A stretch of 64,000 nt of DNA from Actinomadura nitritigenes (lineage in GTDB: Bacteria > Actinomycetota > Actinomycetes > Streptosporangiales > Streptosporangiaceae), in assembly GCF_017573545.1 (NCBI RefSeq), contig NZ_JAGEOK010000040.1, positions 1 through 64,000 of the forward strand, written 5' to 3'. The position numbers and the translations under genes were made by a program. This document shows, piece by piece, positions 6,728 through 13,346 of the stretch. A model generated the notes under the pieces. The model did no database searches. It was not told where the DNA came from and worked only from the letters and a program-made list of their open reading frames with translations. Numbering within the stretch: position 1 is the stretch's first letter; every line of letters begins with the position of its first letter.

Positions 6728-8416
6728 ATGCAGTGTCCGACGTGCGGTTCTCACACGCCCGGGACGCTCGGCAAGTGTTCGAACTGCGACGCGCCGATCG
6801 ACGTGTACTCGGTCGGCCCGCTTCCGGCGCCCGTGCAGAACGGTGCCGCCGCCGCGGTCGAGGAGAGGTCGGGCCTCGGCGAGAAGACGATGATGGTGCC
6901 GCCGCCGACGCCCGCGTGGGCGTCCGCCAACCCGGCGCCCGCCGACCCCGAGTCCACCGCGACGTGGACGTTCGACCCGGACCAGGAGGGCTACACGCCC
7001 ACCGGCGGCATGCCCGCGCTTCCCGCGGGCAACGGCCAGGCGAACGGTGCGAACGCGGGCGCGAACGGCGCTGGAGCCCCGCCGCAGGCGGCGTGGGGCG
7101 GCGAGCAGGCGAACGCGAACGGCCAAGCGAACGGCCAAGCGAACGGGCAGGCGTACGGCCAAGCGAACGGGCAGGCGAACGGGCAGCAGCCGGCGCTGGG
7201 CGCCGCGCCCGGCGCGGCCGCGCTGCCGCCCGCCGGCGGGTTCCCCGGCGGGGCGCTCGCCCCGGAGGCGGAGCTGCCGCCCGTCGAGTCGATCGTCCCG
7301 GACTCGTGGTTCGCCCAGCCGCGCAGGCCCGACCCGCAGGACGCGGCGGAGGCCACCCAGATCTACGGTTCCCAGCAGCCGCCCGCCGACCAGGGGTGGG
7401 GCGCGCCGCAGCCGGGCGGCGGCACGCCGCCGCCCGGAACGCCGCCGCTGCCGGACGCGGACGCGACGCAGATCGCCCCCGGCGGCCCCATGGGCACGGG
7501 TCCGATGGGCGCGGGCCCCATGGGCGGCGCGCCGCTCGACGGCCCGACCAGGATGGACTTCGGCTCTGGCGGCGGGTTCGACCAGACCCGGATGGACCCG
7601 GGCGGCACGTCCGTCATGGGCGCTCCCCCGATGGGCCCCGGCGGCCCCGGCGGGTTCGGCGCGCCCGGCGGCTACGGCGACCCGATGAACCAGGGCATGC
7701 CCATGGGGAACCAGGGCATGCCGATGGGCCAGATGGGCCCCGGCGGTCCGGGCGGTCCGGGCGGCCCCGGTGGTTACCCGCCGGGCCCGGCGCGTTCCGG
7801 CGGCGGGACGAGCAAGCCGCTGCTGATCGGCGTCGCGGCCCTCGTCGCCGTGGCGCTCGTCGCGGTCGCGTTCGTCGCGTGGCCGTCGGGCGGCAAGGAC
7901 GATACGTCTCCGAAGGCCTCCAAGTCGTCCAGCCGGCCGGTGGCGCAGAAGGAGAAGATCAGCGACGCGGAGAAGCAGCAGGCCGAGGCCATGAGCGCGG
8001 TGCTGGACGCGAGCGTCGACGCGCGCCGCGTCCTCGCCGGGGCGCTCGGGCGGGCGGGCCGCTGCAAGGACCTGCCGGCCGCGGTCCAGGGGTTCCAGAA
8101 CGCCGTCCAGCGCCGCCAGAACCAGCTGAACCGGACCCGCAACCTCAAGGTCGGCCAGCTGACGAAGGGCGAGCAGCTGCGGACGTCGCTGTCCCAGGCG
8201 CTGCAGGCGTCGCTGCAGGTCGACCAGCTCCTGCTGCAGTGGGCGCAGCGGAGCCGGGCGCACTGCCACGGCAAGCCGAGGCCGGACGCGGCGCACGTGC
8301 CGGGACGCGCGCAGGGCGAGCGCCGCGCGACGCTCGCCAAGCAGCGGTTCGTCGCGGTGTGGAACCCGGTCGCGAGGAAGACCGGGCAGCCGGTGCGGAG
8401 CTGGCAGCGGGTCTGA
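6728..8416 (+). CDS. Zinc-ribbon, Pro/Gly-rich, single-TM envelope protein A
   Basis: 562 residues; ATG at 6728 with GAGG upstream. Order: N-terminal zinc ribbon with two Cys pairs (CPTC, CSNC), a cytosolic low-complexity Pro/Gly/Asn/Met-rich region of over 300 residues, one transmembrane helix near residues 360-383, and an extracellular helical domain of about 150 residues with a Cys pair. The cytosolic part has recurring threonine motifs (EKTMMV, ATQIYG, ATQIAP, PTRMDF, QTRMDP) resembling phospho-Thr sites read by FHA domains and made by PknB-type kinases. It is paralogous to the next gene. Role unknown; perhaps a sensor or scaffold at the membrane. Confidence 0.85.
   Translation: MQCPTCGSHTPGTLGKCSNCDAPIDVYSVGPLPAPVQNGAAAAVEERSGLGEKTMMVPPPTPAWASANPAPADPESTATWTFDPDQEGYTPTGGMPALPAGNGQANGANAGANGAGAPPQAAWGGEQANANGQANGQANGQAYGQANGQANGQQPALGAAPGAAALPPAGGFPGGALAPEAELPPVESIVPDSWFAQPRRPDPQDAAEATQIYGSQQPPADQGWGAPQPGGGTPPPGTPPLPDADATQIAPGGPMGTGPMGAGPMGGAPLDGPTRMDFGSGGGFDQTRMDPGGTSVMGAPPMGPGGPGGFGAPGGYGDPMNQGMPMGNQGMPMGQMGPGGPGGPGGPGGYPPGPARSGGGTSKPLLIGVAALVAVALVAVAFVAWPSGGKDDTSPKASKSSSRPVAQKEKISDAEKQQAEAMSAVLDASVDARRVLAGALGRAGRCKDLPAAVQGFQNAVQRRQNQLNRTRNLKVGQLTKGEQLRTSLSQALQASLQVDQLLLQWAQRSRAHCHGKPRPDAAHVPGRAQGERRATLAKQRFVAVWNPVARKTGQPVRSWQRV
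7115..7186 (+). repeat. Six-copy 12-bp repeat encoding (A-N/Y-G-Q)n
   Basis: Six adjacent 12-bp units (GCGAACGGCCAA and close variants) encode an Ala-Asn-Gly-Gln repeat inside the cytosolic linker. Nearly identical units imply recent slippage-type expansion, so copy number may differ between strains. Confidence 0.9.
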
Positions 8417-8424
8417 CCGGCTGG

Positions 8425-8455
8425 CGGGGGCGGGCCCGATCGGCGCCCGCCCGCG
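8425..8455 (+). terminator. GC-rich hairpin after envelope protein A
   Basis: 11-bp arms (8425-8435 and 8445-8455) with one mismatch and a nine-base loop, beginning nine bases after the stop codon at 8416. No U-tract follows, as is common in high-GC actinobacteria. It probably separates the transcript from the paralogue downstream. Confidence 0.5.
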
Positions 8456-8565
8456 CCCGTCCCGGCGGCCCGCGCGGCCCGCGCACGAGCCGCCGGGTGA
8501 GCCGTCCGCGGGCGTGACCGTCCGATCACAACCGGGTTGCGACCCGCGGAGGAGCCGTCCGTTCT

Positions 8566-8592
8566 CGGGGACGGGGCAGTATCTTGTCCCCG
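8566..8592 (+). promoter_or_regulatory. Dyad CGGGGAC-N13-GTCCCCG flanking a -10-like box
   Basis: Perfect 7-bp inverted arms (8566-8572 and 8586-8592) surround TATCTT at 8580-8585, a plausible -10 element for the gene starting at 8620. A regulator bound to both arms would cover the promoter. In RNA the same arms could form a hairpin, but the TATCTT position favours a DNA operator. No clear -35 element. Confidence 0.45.
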
Positions 8593-8619
8593 ATGCACCT
8601 CACGGGGTAAGGGGCTGTT

Positions 8620-9687
8620 ATGCGGTGTCCGGGCTGCGGAAGCGACACCAATCCGGCGCTCCCCCGTTGCACGCGCTGCAACGCGCCGGTGCGGCCGGCG
8701 TCGCCGGACGGTCCCGGCCACACGCTGTCCGCGAGCGAGGAGACCGCGCGCGACCCGTCCATGGACGACGAGGCGACGCGCGACCACGGCGTCCCGCCCG
8801 CCCCGTCCGGCGGGCAGGGGAACCCGTTCGAGCAGCCGCCCGGCGGCGCGCCCCCGTCCGGGTTCGGCGCCGGTCCCGCCGAGCCGCTGCCGCCTCCGTG
8901 GATCCCCGTGCCGGACGCGCCGGACCCCGGGCAGTGGCAGCCGCCGGTGGACTACACCACCCCGATGCCGCCGTCCGACGAGCGGTCGACGCAGCTCGGT
9001 GCCGAGCCGTGGGCCGAGCGGTCGACGCAGCTCGGGCCGGAGCCGTGGGCCGAGCCCGCCATCTGGCAGCCGCCGGCGCCGCCGAAGCGGAACAACGCGC
9101 TGTACTTCCTCATCGCGGCGGGCGTGGTGCTCCTCGTCGTGGTCGCGCTCGGCATCGTGTTCTGGCCGAGCGGATCGGGCAAGCCCGCCAGGTCCGTCGC
9201 CGGGCCGGCGTCCTCGCCGGCGGGCCAGCCGGTCACGACCGACGACCAGAGCCCGGGCGAGTCCCCGAGCACCCCGGACGGCTCGCCCAGCGCCGACATG
9301 ACGGCGCAGGCCCGCACGGTCGACGCCCTGATCGAGGACATGGCGCAGACGCGTTCCGAGCTGGGCACCGTCGTCACCGAGGGCTGCCCGACCGACGGCC
9401 TCCAGCGCATCCACGACGAGCGGCAGTCCCAGCTCGACAAGGCCAACGCCCTGGACGTCAGCGCGCTCGACAACGGCACCGCGATGAAGGACGCGCTGGT
9501 GCGGGCGCTGCGCGCGTCGGTCGAGTCGAACCAGCGCTACCTGGACGTCTCACCCGGCTGCCCGTCCGACGACGAGGTGGCGGACGTGAACCAGGAGGCG
9601 ACGAACGCCAAGAACGAGTTCATCGGCTACTGGACCCCCATCGCCCAGCAGGCCGGGCTCCCCACCCGCGACGGCGACAACATCTGA
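8620..9687 (+). CDS. Zinc-ribbon, Pro-rich, single-TM envelope protein B
   Basis: 355 residues; ATG at 8620 preceded by AAGGGG. Same architecture as the preceding gene but shorter: zinc ribbon (CPGC, CTRC), acidic/Pro-rich cytosolic region of about 130 residues, one transmembrane helix near 160-182, a Ser/Pro-rich stalk, and an extracellular helical domain with two well-spaced cysteines. Two tandem copies of RSTQLG followed by EPWAE sit before the membrane helix; Thr-Gln-Leu is a common FHA-ligand context. With its paralogue it may respond to envelope state through Ser/Thr kinase signalling, but no enzyme motif is present. Confidence 0.85.
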   Translation: MRCPGCGSDTNPALPRCTRCNAPVRPASPDGPGHTLSASEETARDPSMDDEATRDHGVPPAPSGGQGNPFEQPPGGAPPSGFGAGPAEPLPPPWIPVPDAPDPGQWQPPVDYTTPMPPSDERSTQLGAEPWAERSTQLGPEPWAEPAIWQPPAPPKRNNALYFLIAAGVVLLVVVALGIVFWPSGSGKPARSVAGPASSPAGQPVTTDDQSPGESPSTPDGSPSADMTAQARTVDALIEDMAQTRSELGTVVTEGCPTDGLQRIHDERQSQLDKANALDVSALDNGTAMKDALVRALRASVESNQRYLDVSPGCPSDDEVADVNQEATNAKNEFIGYWTPIAQQAGLPTRDGDNI

Positions 9688-9757
9688 CGGTTCAACGGCG
9701 TCACGACCGCGCGCACCACCGGGCGCCGGGCCGGGGCCGCACCGTTTCCCGCCGCGT

Positions 9758-9774
9758 CATGCATGGTGTGCATG
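9758..9774. promoter_or_regulatory. Operator-like palindrome CATGCA-N5-TGCATG
   Basis: Perfect 6-bp arms with a five-base spacer, about 83 bp upstream of the P450 start; a CATG-N5-CATG dyad follows at about 9781. The position suits regulation of the P450 operon, possibly by the LysR protein encoded at its end. Confidence 0.4.
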
Positions 9775-9812
9775 CCCGCCCATGCCGAACATGTGTTTGC
9801 CTGATGTGAGTT

Positions 9813-9841
9813 CGGTCGCTTCACTGGGGCTCCAGCGACCG
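9813..9841 (+). promoter_or_regulatory. Leader hairpin before the P450 ribosome-binding site
   Basis: 7-bp perfect arms CGGTCGC (9813-9819) and GCGACCG (9835-9841) with a 15-base loop, ending a few bases before GAGGTGAACC that serves the ATG at 9857. It could be an operator or an mRNA structure affecting P450 translation. Confidence 0.4.
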
Positions 9842-9856
9842 AGCCGAGGTGAACCG

Positions 9857-11038
9857 ATGACCGACACAGCCCTTCCCGTCTCCGATATCGATCTGTTCGA
9901 CGACCGGGTGCTCGTCGACCCGTACCCGTCCTATGCGGCGCTCCGCGATCTCGGGGCCGTCGTCCGCCTCCCCGCGAACGACGTCCACGTGCTGACGCGG
10001 TACGACGCGATCCGCGGCGCCCTCGGCGACTGGGAGACCTTCTCCTCCGCCGGCGCCATCGGCTTCAACCCGGCCGTCAACGAGGCGCTGGCCGGCACGT
10101 CCCTCGCCTCGGACCCGCCGGAGCACACCCGGCTGCGCGCCGCCCTGACCGCCGGCCTGTCGCCGCGGGCGCTGCGGGGCCTCAAGGACGGCATCGACGC
10201 CAAGGCCGACGCGCTCGTCGCGGACCTGGTCGCCCGGGGCTCGTTCGAGGCCGTCGACGCGCTGGCCCGGGCGTTCCCGCTGGAGATCGTCGCGGACCTC
10301 ATCGGGTTCACCGGCCACGTCCGCGCCGGCATGCTGCGCTGGGGCCAGGCGGCGATGCAGGTCATCGGGCCGATGAACCGGCGCACCGCGGAGAGCTTCC
10401 CGATCGCGGGCGAGCTGTACGCGTGGTGCTCGGGCGTCACCGCCGGCGACCTCGCGCCCGGCTCGGTCGGGCGCGGCATCTTCGAGGCCGAGGCGCGCGG
10501 CGACATCCCGTCCGGTTCCGCCGGCCACATCATCCACCAGTACCTCGGCGCCGGCGTCGACACGACGATCGCCGCCATCGGCAACATCGTCGCCCTCTTC
10601 GCCGCGCACCCCGAGCAGCTCGCGCTGGTCCGGGAGGACCCGTCTCTGGTGCCGGCCGCGTTCAACGAGGCCCTCCGCTACTGGGCACCCGTCCACGCCT
10701 GGGGACGCCGCGCGACCCGGGACGTGGAGATCGACGGCGTCCCGATCCCGGCGGGCGCGAAGGTCGCGATCCTGTTCGGCGCCGGCAACCGGGACCCGCG
10801 CCACTACGCGGACCCGGACGCGTTCCTGGTCGAGCGCAACCCGGTCGACCACCTGTCGTTCGGGTACGGCCCGCACGGCTGCGCCGGCCAGGGCCTGGCC
10901 CGCCTGGAGGGCCACGCGGTCATCAGGGCGCTCGCCCGCCGCGTCGAGCGGCTCGTCACCGGCCCCGAAGTGCGGGTGCCGAGCAACATCACCCGGAGCA
11001 TCGACGAGCTCCCCGTCCTGGAAGTGGTCCCCGCATGA
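9857..11038 (+). CDS. Cytochrome P450
   Basis: 393 residues; the ATG at 9857 follows GAGGTGAACC, and an upstream ATG at 9782 lacks support. Class I bacterial P450 landmarks: I-helix AGVDTT at 232-237, the ExxR motif as EALR at 271-274, and heme loop FGYGPHGCAGQ with axial Cys342. It is soluble, with no membrane anchor. The ferredoxin and reductase genes overlap immediately downstream, so the electron chain NAD(P)H to reductase to ferredoxin to P450 is encoded as a unit. The substrate cannot be deduced; no biosynthetic genes adjoin, so a catabolic or detoxifying hydroxylation fits as well as tailoring. Confidence 0.95.
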   Translation: MTDTALPVSDIDLFDDRVLVDPYPSYAALRDLGAVVRLPANDVHVLTRYDAIRGALGDWETFSSAGAIGFNPAVNEALAGTSLASDPPEHTRLRAALTAGLSPRALRGLKDGIDAKADALVADLVARGSFEAVDALARAFPLEIVADLIGFTGHVRAGMLRWGQAAMQVIGPMNRRTAESFPIAGELYAWCSGVTAGDLAPGSVGRGIFEAEARGDIPSGSAGHIIHQYLGAGVDTTIAAIGNIVALFAAHPEQLALVREDPSLVPAAFNEALRYWAPVHAWGRRATRDVEIDGVPIPAGAKVAILFGAGNRDPRHYADPDAFLVERNPVDHLSFGYGPHGCAGQGLARLEGHAVIRALARRVERLVTGPEVRVPSNITRSIDELPVLEVVPA

Positions 11039-11223
11039 AGATCGTCCTCGACCGTCCGCGCTGCGAGGGGCACGGCCTCTGCGAGGAGGCCGCGCCGGAG
11101 CTGATGCACCTCGACGACGAGGGCGAGCTCGTCCTCGACCGCGAGGAGATCGGCGACGCCGAAGCCCCGCTGGCCACCGCCGCCGTCCGCGTCTGCCCGG
11201 TCGCGGCCCTGCGCCTCGCGTGA
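11035..11223 (+). CDS. [3Fe-4S]-type ferredoxin for the P450
   Basis: 62 residues; the ATG at 11035 overlaps the P450 stop (ATGA). Cluster motif CEGHGLC is C-x2-H-x2-C, with the distal Cys in VCPVAAL; His at the second ligand position marks the actinobacterial P450 ferredoxins that bind a [3Fe-4S] cluster. It carries single electrons from the FAD reductase to the P450. The acidic middle segment is usual for partner docking. Too short for reliable ab initio calling but clear by motif and overlap. Confidence 0.93.
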   Translation: MKIVLDRPRCEGHGLCEEAAPELMHLDDEGELVLDREEIGDAEAPLATAAVRVCPVAALRLA

Positions 11224-12353
11224 GCGCCCCGATCGGGCGGGTCGTCGTCGCCGGCAACGGCATCGCCGGGCTCACCGCGGCCGACGCGCTGCGGGCGAAC
11301 GGGTTCGACGGGGAGCTGACCATCGTCGGCGACGAGCCGCACGCCGCGTACAGCCGTCCGGCGCTGTCGAAGGCGCTCCTGCTCGACGGCGGCACGGCGG
11401 CCCACGAGCTTCCGCCCGCCACGCACGGGGCGAAGGAGATCCTCGGCGTCCGGGCCTGCGGGCTCGACGTGGAGCGCCGGGTCGTGCGCCTCGACGACGG
11501 CTCCGATCTCCCGTACGACGGGCTGGTGATCGCGACCGGTTCCCGCGCGCGGCGGCTGTCCGGCCTGCCCGGCGAGGTCACCCTGCGCGGGCTCGACGAC
11601 GCCCTCGCCCTGCGCGGGCGGCTCGCCGGGCGCCCGCCGGTCGCGGTGGTCGGCGGCGGCCCGCTCGGCATGGAGATCGCCTCGGCGTGCCTGGCGGCGG
11701 GCTGCCGCGTCACGCTCGTCTCCCAGGGCGTCCCGCTGGCCGCGCAGCTCGGACCGTATCTGGCGGACGTCTTCGTGCGGGCCGCCGTGGAGCGCGGCCT
11801 CACCATCGTGGAGACGGCCGCCGCCCGGATCGAGGGGCGTGCGGGAGACGAACGGGTCGCCTTGGACGACGGGACCGTCATCGAGGCGGGGCTGGTGGTC
11901 TCCGCCGTCGGCGACGTCCCGAACACGGAGTGGCTCGCGGGCACGGGCCTGGTGGAGAACGGCGTCCTCCCGGTCGACGCGCGTGGGCTCGTCCGCCCCG
12001 GGGTCGCGGCGGCCGGCGACCTCGCGGCGTTCCCGACGCCGTCCGGTCGGCGGCGCGTCCCGCTGTGGAGCAGCGCGATCGAGCAGGCGAAGGCGGCCGG
12101 GGCCGCCCTCGTGCGCGGGGAGGAGGCGCCGCCGCTGCGGTTCCAGCCGTACTTCTGGACCGAGCAGTTCGGCCTCTCCCTCAAGGCCGCCGGCCGTCTC
12201 CCCGTCGACGGCGCGCCGGTGTACGTCGAGGGCGGTCCCGGCGGGCCCGGGCTGATGCGCTGGTCCCGCGGCGACGGTTCCGGGACGGCCGTGGCGCTGA
12301 ACCACCGCGTCCCCATTTCCCGCCTGCGCCGCGTCAGCCGGACCGCCCCGTGA
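11220..12353 (+). CDS. FAD-dependent ferredoxin reductase
   Basis: 377 residues; GTG at 11220 overlaps the ferredoxin stop. Two Rossmann motifs: FAD-binding GNGIAG near residue 13 and NAD(P)-binding GGGPLG near 145, plus VSAVGDVPN and AAAGDLA (second FAD contact) and a C-terminal interface domain containing YFWTEQF. It belongs to the putidaredoxin-reductase-like family and reduces the neighbouring ferredoxin. The 3' end runs into a 17-bp tandem repeat, so the tail may have been remodelled; the length is slightly short but no core motif is missing. Confidence 0.93.
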   Translation: MSAPIGRVVVAGNGIAGLTAADALRANGFDGELTIVGDEPHAAYSRPALSKALLLDGGTAAHELPPATHGAKEILGVRACGLDVERRVVRLDDGSDLPYDGLVIATGSRARRLSGLPGEVTLRGLDDALALRGRLAGRPPVAVVGGGPLGMEIASACLAAGCRVTLVSQGVPLAAQLGPYLADVFVRAAVERGLTIVETAAARIEGRAGDERVALDDGTVIEAGLVVSAVGDVPNTEWLAGTGLVENGVLPVDARGLVRPGVAAAGDLAAFPTPSGRRRVPLWSSAIEQAKAAGAALVRGEEAPPLRFQPYFWTEQFGLSLKAAGRLPVDGAPVYVEGGPGGPGLMRWSRGDGSGTAVALNHRVPISRLRRVSRTAP

Positions 12354-12386
12354 GCCGGACCGCCCCGTGAGCCGGACCGCCGCGTG
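12336..12386 (+). repeat. Three-copy 17-bp tandem repeat spanning a stop codon
   Basis: Units at 12336-12352, 12353-12369 and 12370-12386 (AGCCGGACCGCCCCGTG; the last copy has one change). The reductase stop lies at the junction of the first two copies. Because 17 is not a multiple of three, loss or gain of units would alter the reductase C-terminus. Confidence 0.9.
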
Positions 12387-12400
12387 AGGGGGTCGGCGCG

Positions 12401-12415
12401 TAGAGTCTCGTCGCG
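12401..12415 (+). promoter_or_regulatory. -10 element for a leaderless LysR transcript
   Basis: TAGAGT at 12401-12406 fits the actinobacterial TANNNT -10 box and lies nine bases before the ATG, the spacing expected for a leaderless mRNA. No Shine-Dalgarno sequence is present, which supports the call. Confidence 0.5.
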
Positions 12416-13336
12416 ATGAGCGACGGCGGAAAGGGCACCACCGGTTCCGGGCTGGACCGGCTGGCGTCGGTCAACCTCAACCTGCTGGTCCCCCTCCTCG
12501 CGCTGCTGGAGGAGCGCTCGGTGACCCGGGCGGCCGAGCGCGTCGGCCTCACCCAGCCCGCGATGAGCCACGCCCTCGGGCGCATGCGGCGCCTGCTCGG
12601 CGACGACCTGCTCGTCCGGCAGGGGAACGCCGTCACGCTGACGCCGCGCGCGATGGAGCTGATCGCGCCGCTGCGGGCGACGCTCCAGCACGCCGCCGAC
12701 GTGGTCGCCTTCCCCGGCTTCGACCCGGCGACGGACCGCCGCGTCATCACCGTCGCGATGACCACCAGCACCGCGTTCGTCCTCGGCGGGCGGCTGGGAC
12801 GGCTCGTCGCGGAGCGGGCCCCGCACGCGACGCTCCGGCTCCGCACGATCACCGTGCCGAGCCCGTCCACCTTCACCGAGCACGGCGTCGACGCCGTCCT
12901 GATCTCCGAGGGGTTCGCGTCGCCGTACCCGCGGGAGCGGCTGTACGACGACCGCATCGTGGTGGTGGCCTCGGCCGACGCGCCGCCGGAGGCGGGCGCG
13001 CTCGACCTGCTCACCACGCAGCCGCACATCGTCGTGGACACCGAGCGGCGGCCCTTCCCCTACTCGGTGCTCGACGAGAAGGGGATCGGCTACCGCGTCG
13101 GGCAGCTGGTCTCCGACTTCCTGCTCGTGCCGTACCTCGTCGGGCGCGCCGGCGGCGTCGCCCTGCTCCGCTTCCGCGTCGCCGCGGAGATGCAGAGGCT
13201 CGTCGGCCTGCGGATCGAGGAGTTCCCGTTCCCGCTCCCCGGGCTGGGCATCGACGTGGTCTGGAACCCGCATCTGGGCGACCGCCACTTCGTCGAGTGG
13301 CTGCGCCTGGTCCTGTTCGACGCCGCGCGCCCCTGA
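12416..13336 (+). CDS. LysR-family transcriptional regulator
   Basis: 306 residues. N-terminal winged helix-turn-helix at about residues 20-80 (NLNLLVPLLALLEERSV, AAERVGLTQPAMSHAL), a linker helix and a periplasmic-binding-protein-like effector domain. The NLN start and the MSHALGRMR recognition helix resemble the NodD/SyrM-type subgroup. Same strand as the P450 operon with its own -10 element 62 bp after the reductase. Likely regulates the P450 cassette and may bind the palindromes upstream of 9857; this is inference from position. It converges with the HerA-like gene, with only ten bases between stops. Confidence 0.9.
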   Translation: MSDGGKGTTGSGLDRLASVNLNLLVPLLALLEERSVTRAAERVGLTQPAMSHALGRMRRLLGDDLLVRQGNAVTLTPRAMELIAPLRATLQHAADVVAFPGFDPATDRRVITVAMTTSTAFVLGGRLGRLVAERAPHATLRLRTITVPSPSTFTEHGVDAVLISEGFASPYPRERLYDDRIVVVASADAPPEAGALDLLTTQPHIVVDTERRPFPYSVLDEKGIGYRVGQLVSDFLLVPYLVGRAGGVALLRFRVAAEMQRLVGLRIEEFPFPLPGLGIDVVWNPHLGDRHFVEWLRLVLFDAARP

Positions 13337-13346
13337 CGCCGCGTGC

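Noticed and set aside
9821..13288. Antisense frame of 1,155 codons across the P450-LysR region
   Set aside because: Opposite to four genes with unambiguous motifs; composition is Arg/Asp-rich and it has no family resemblance.
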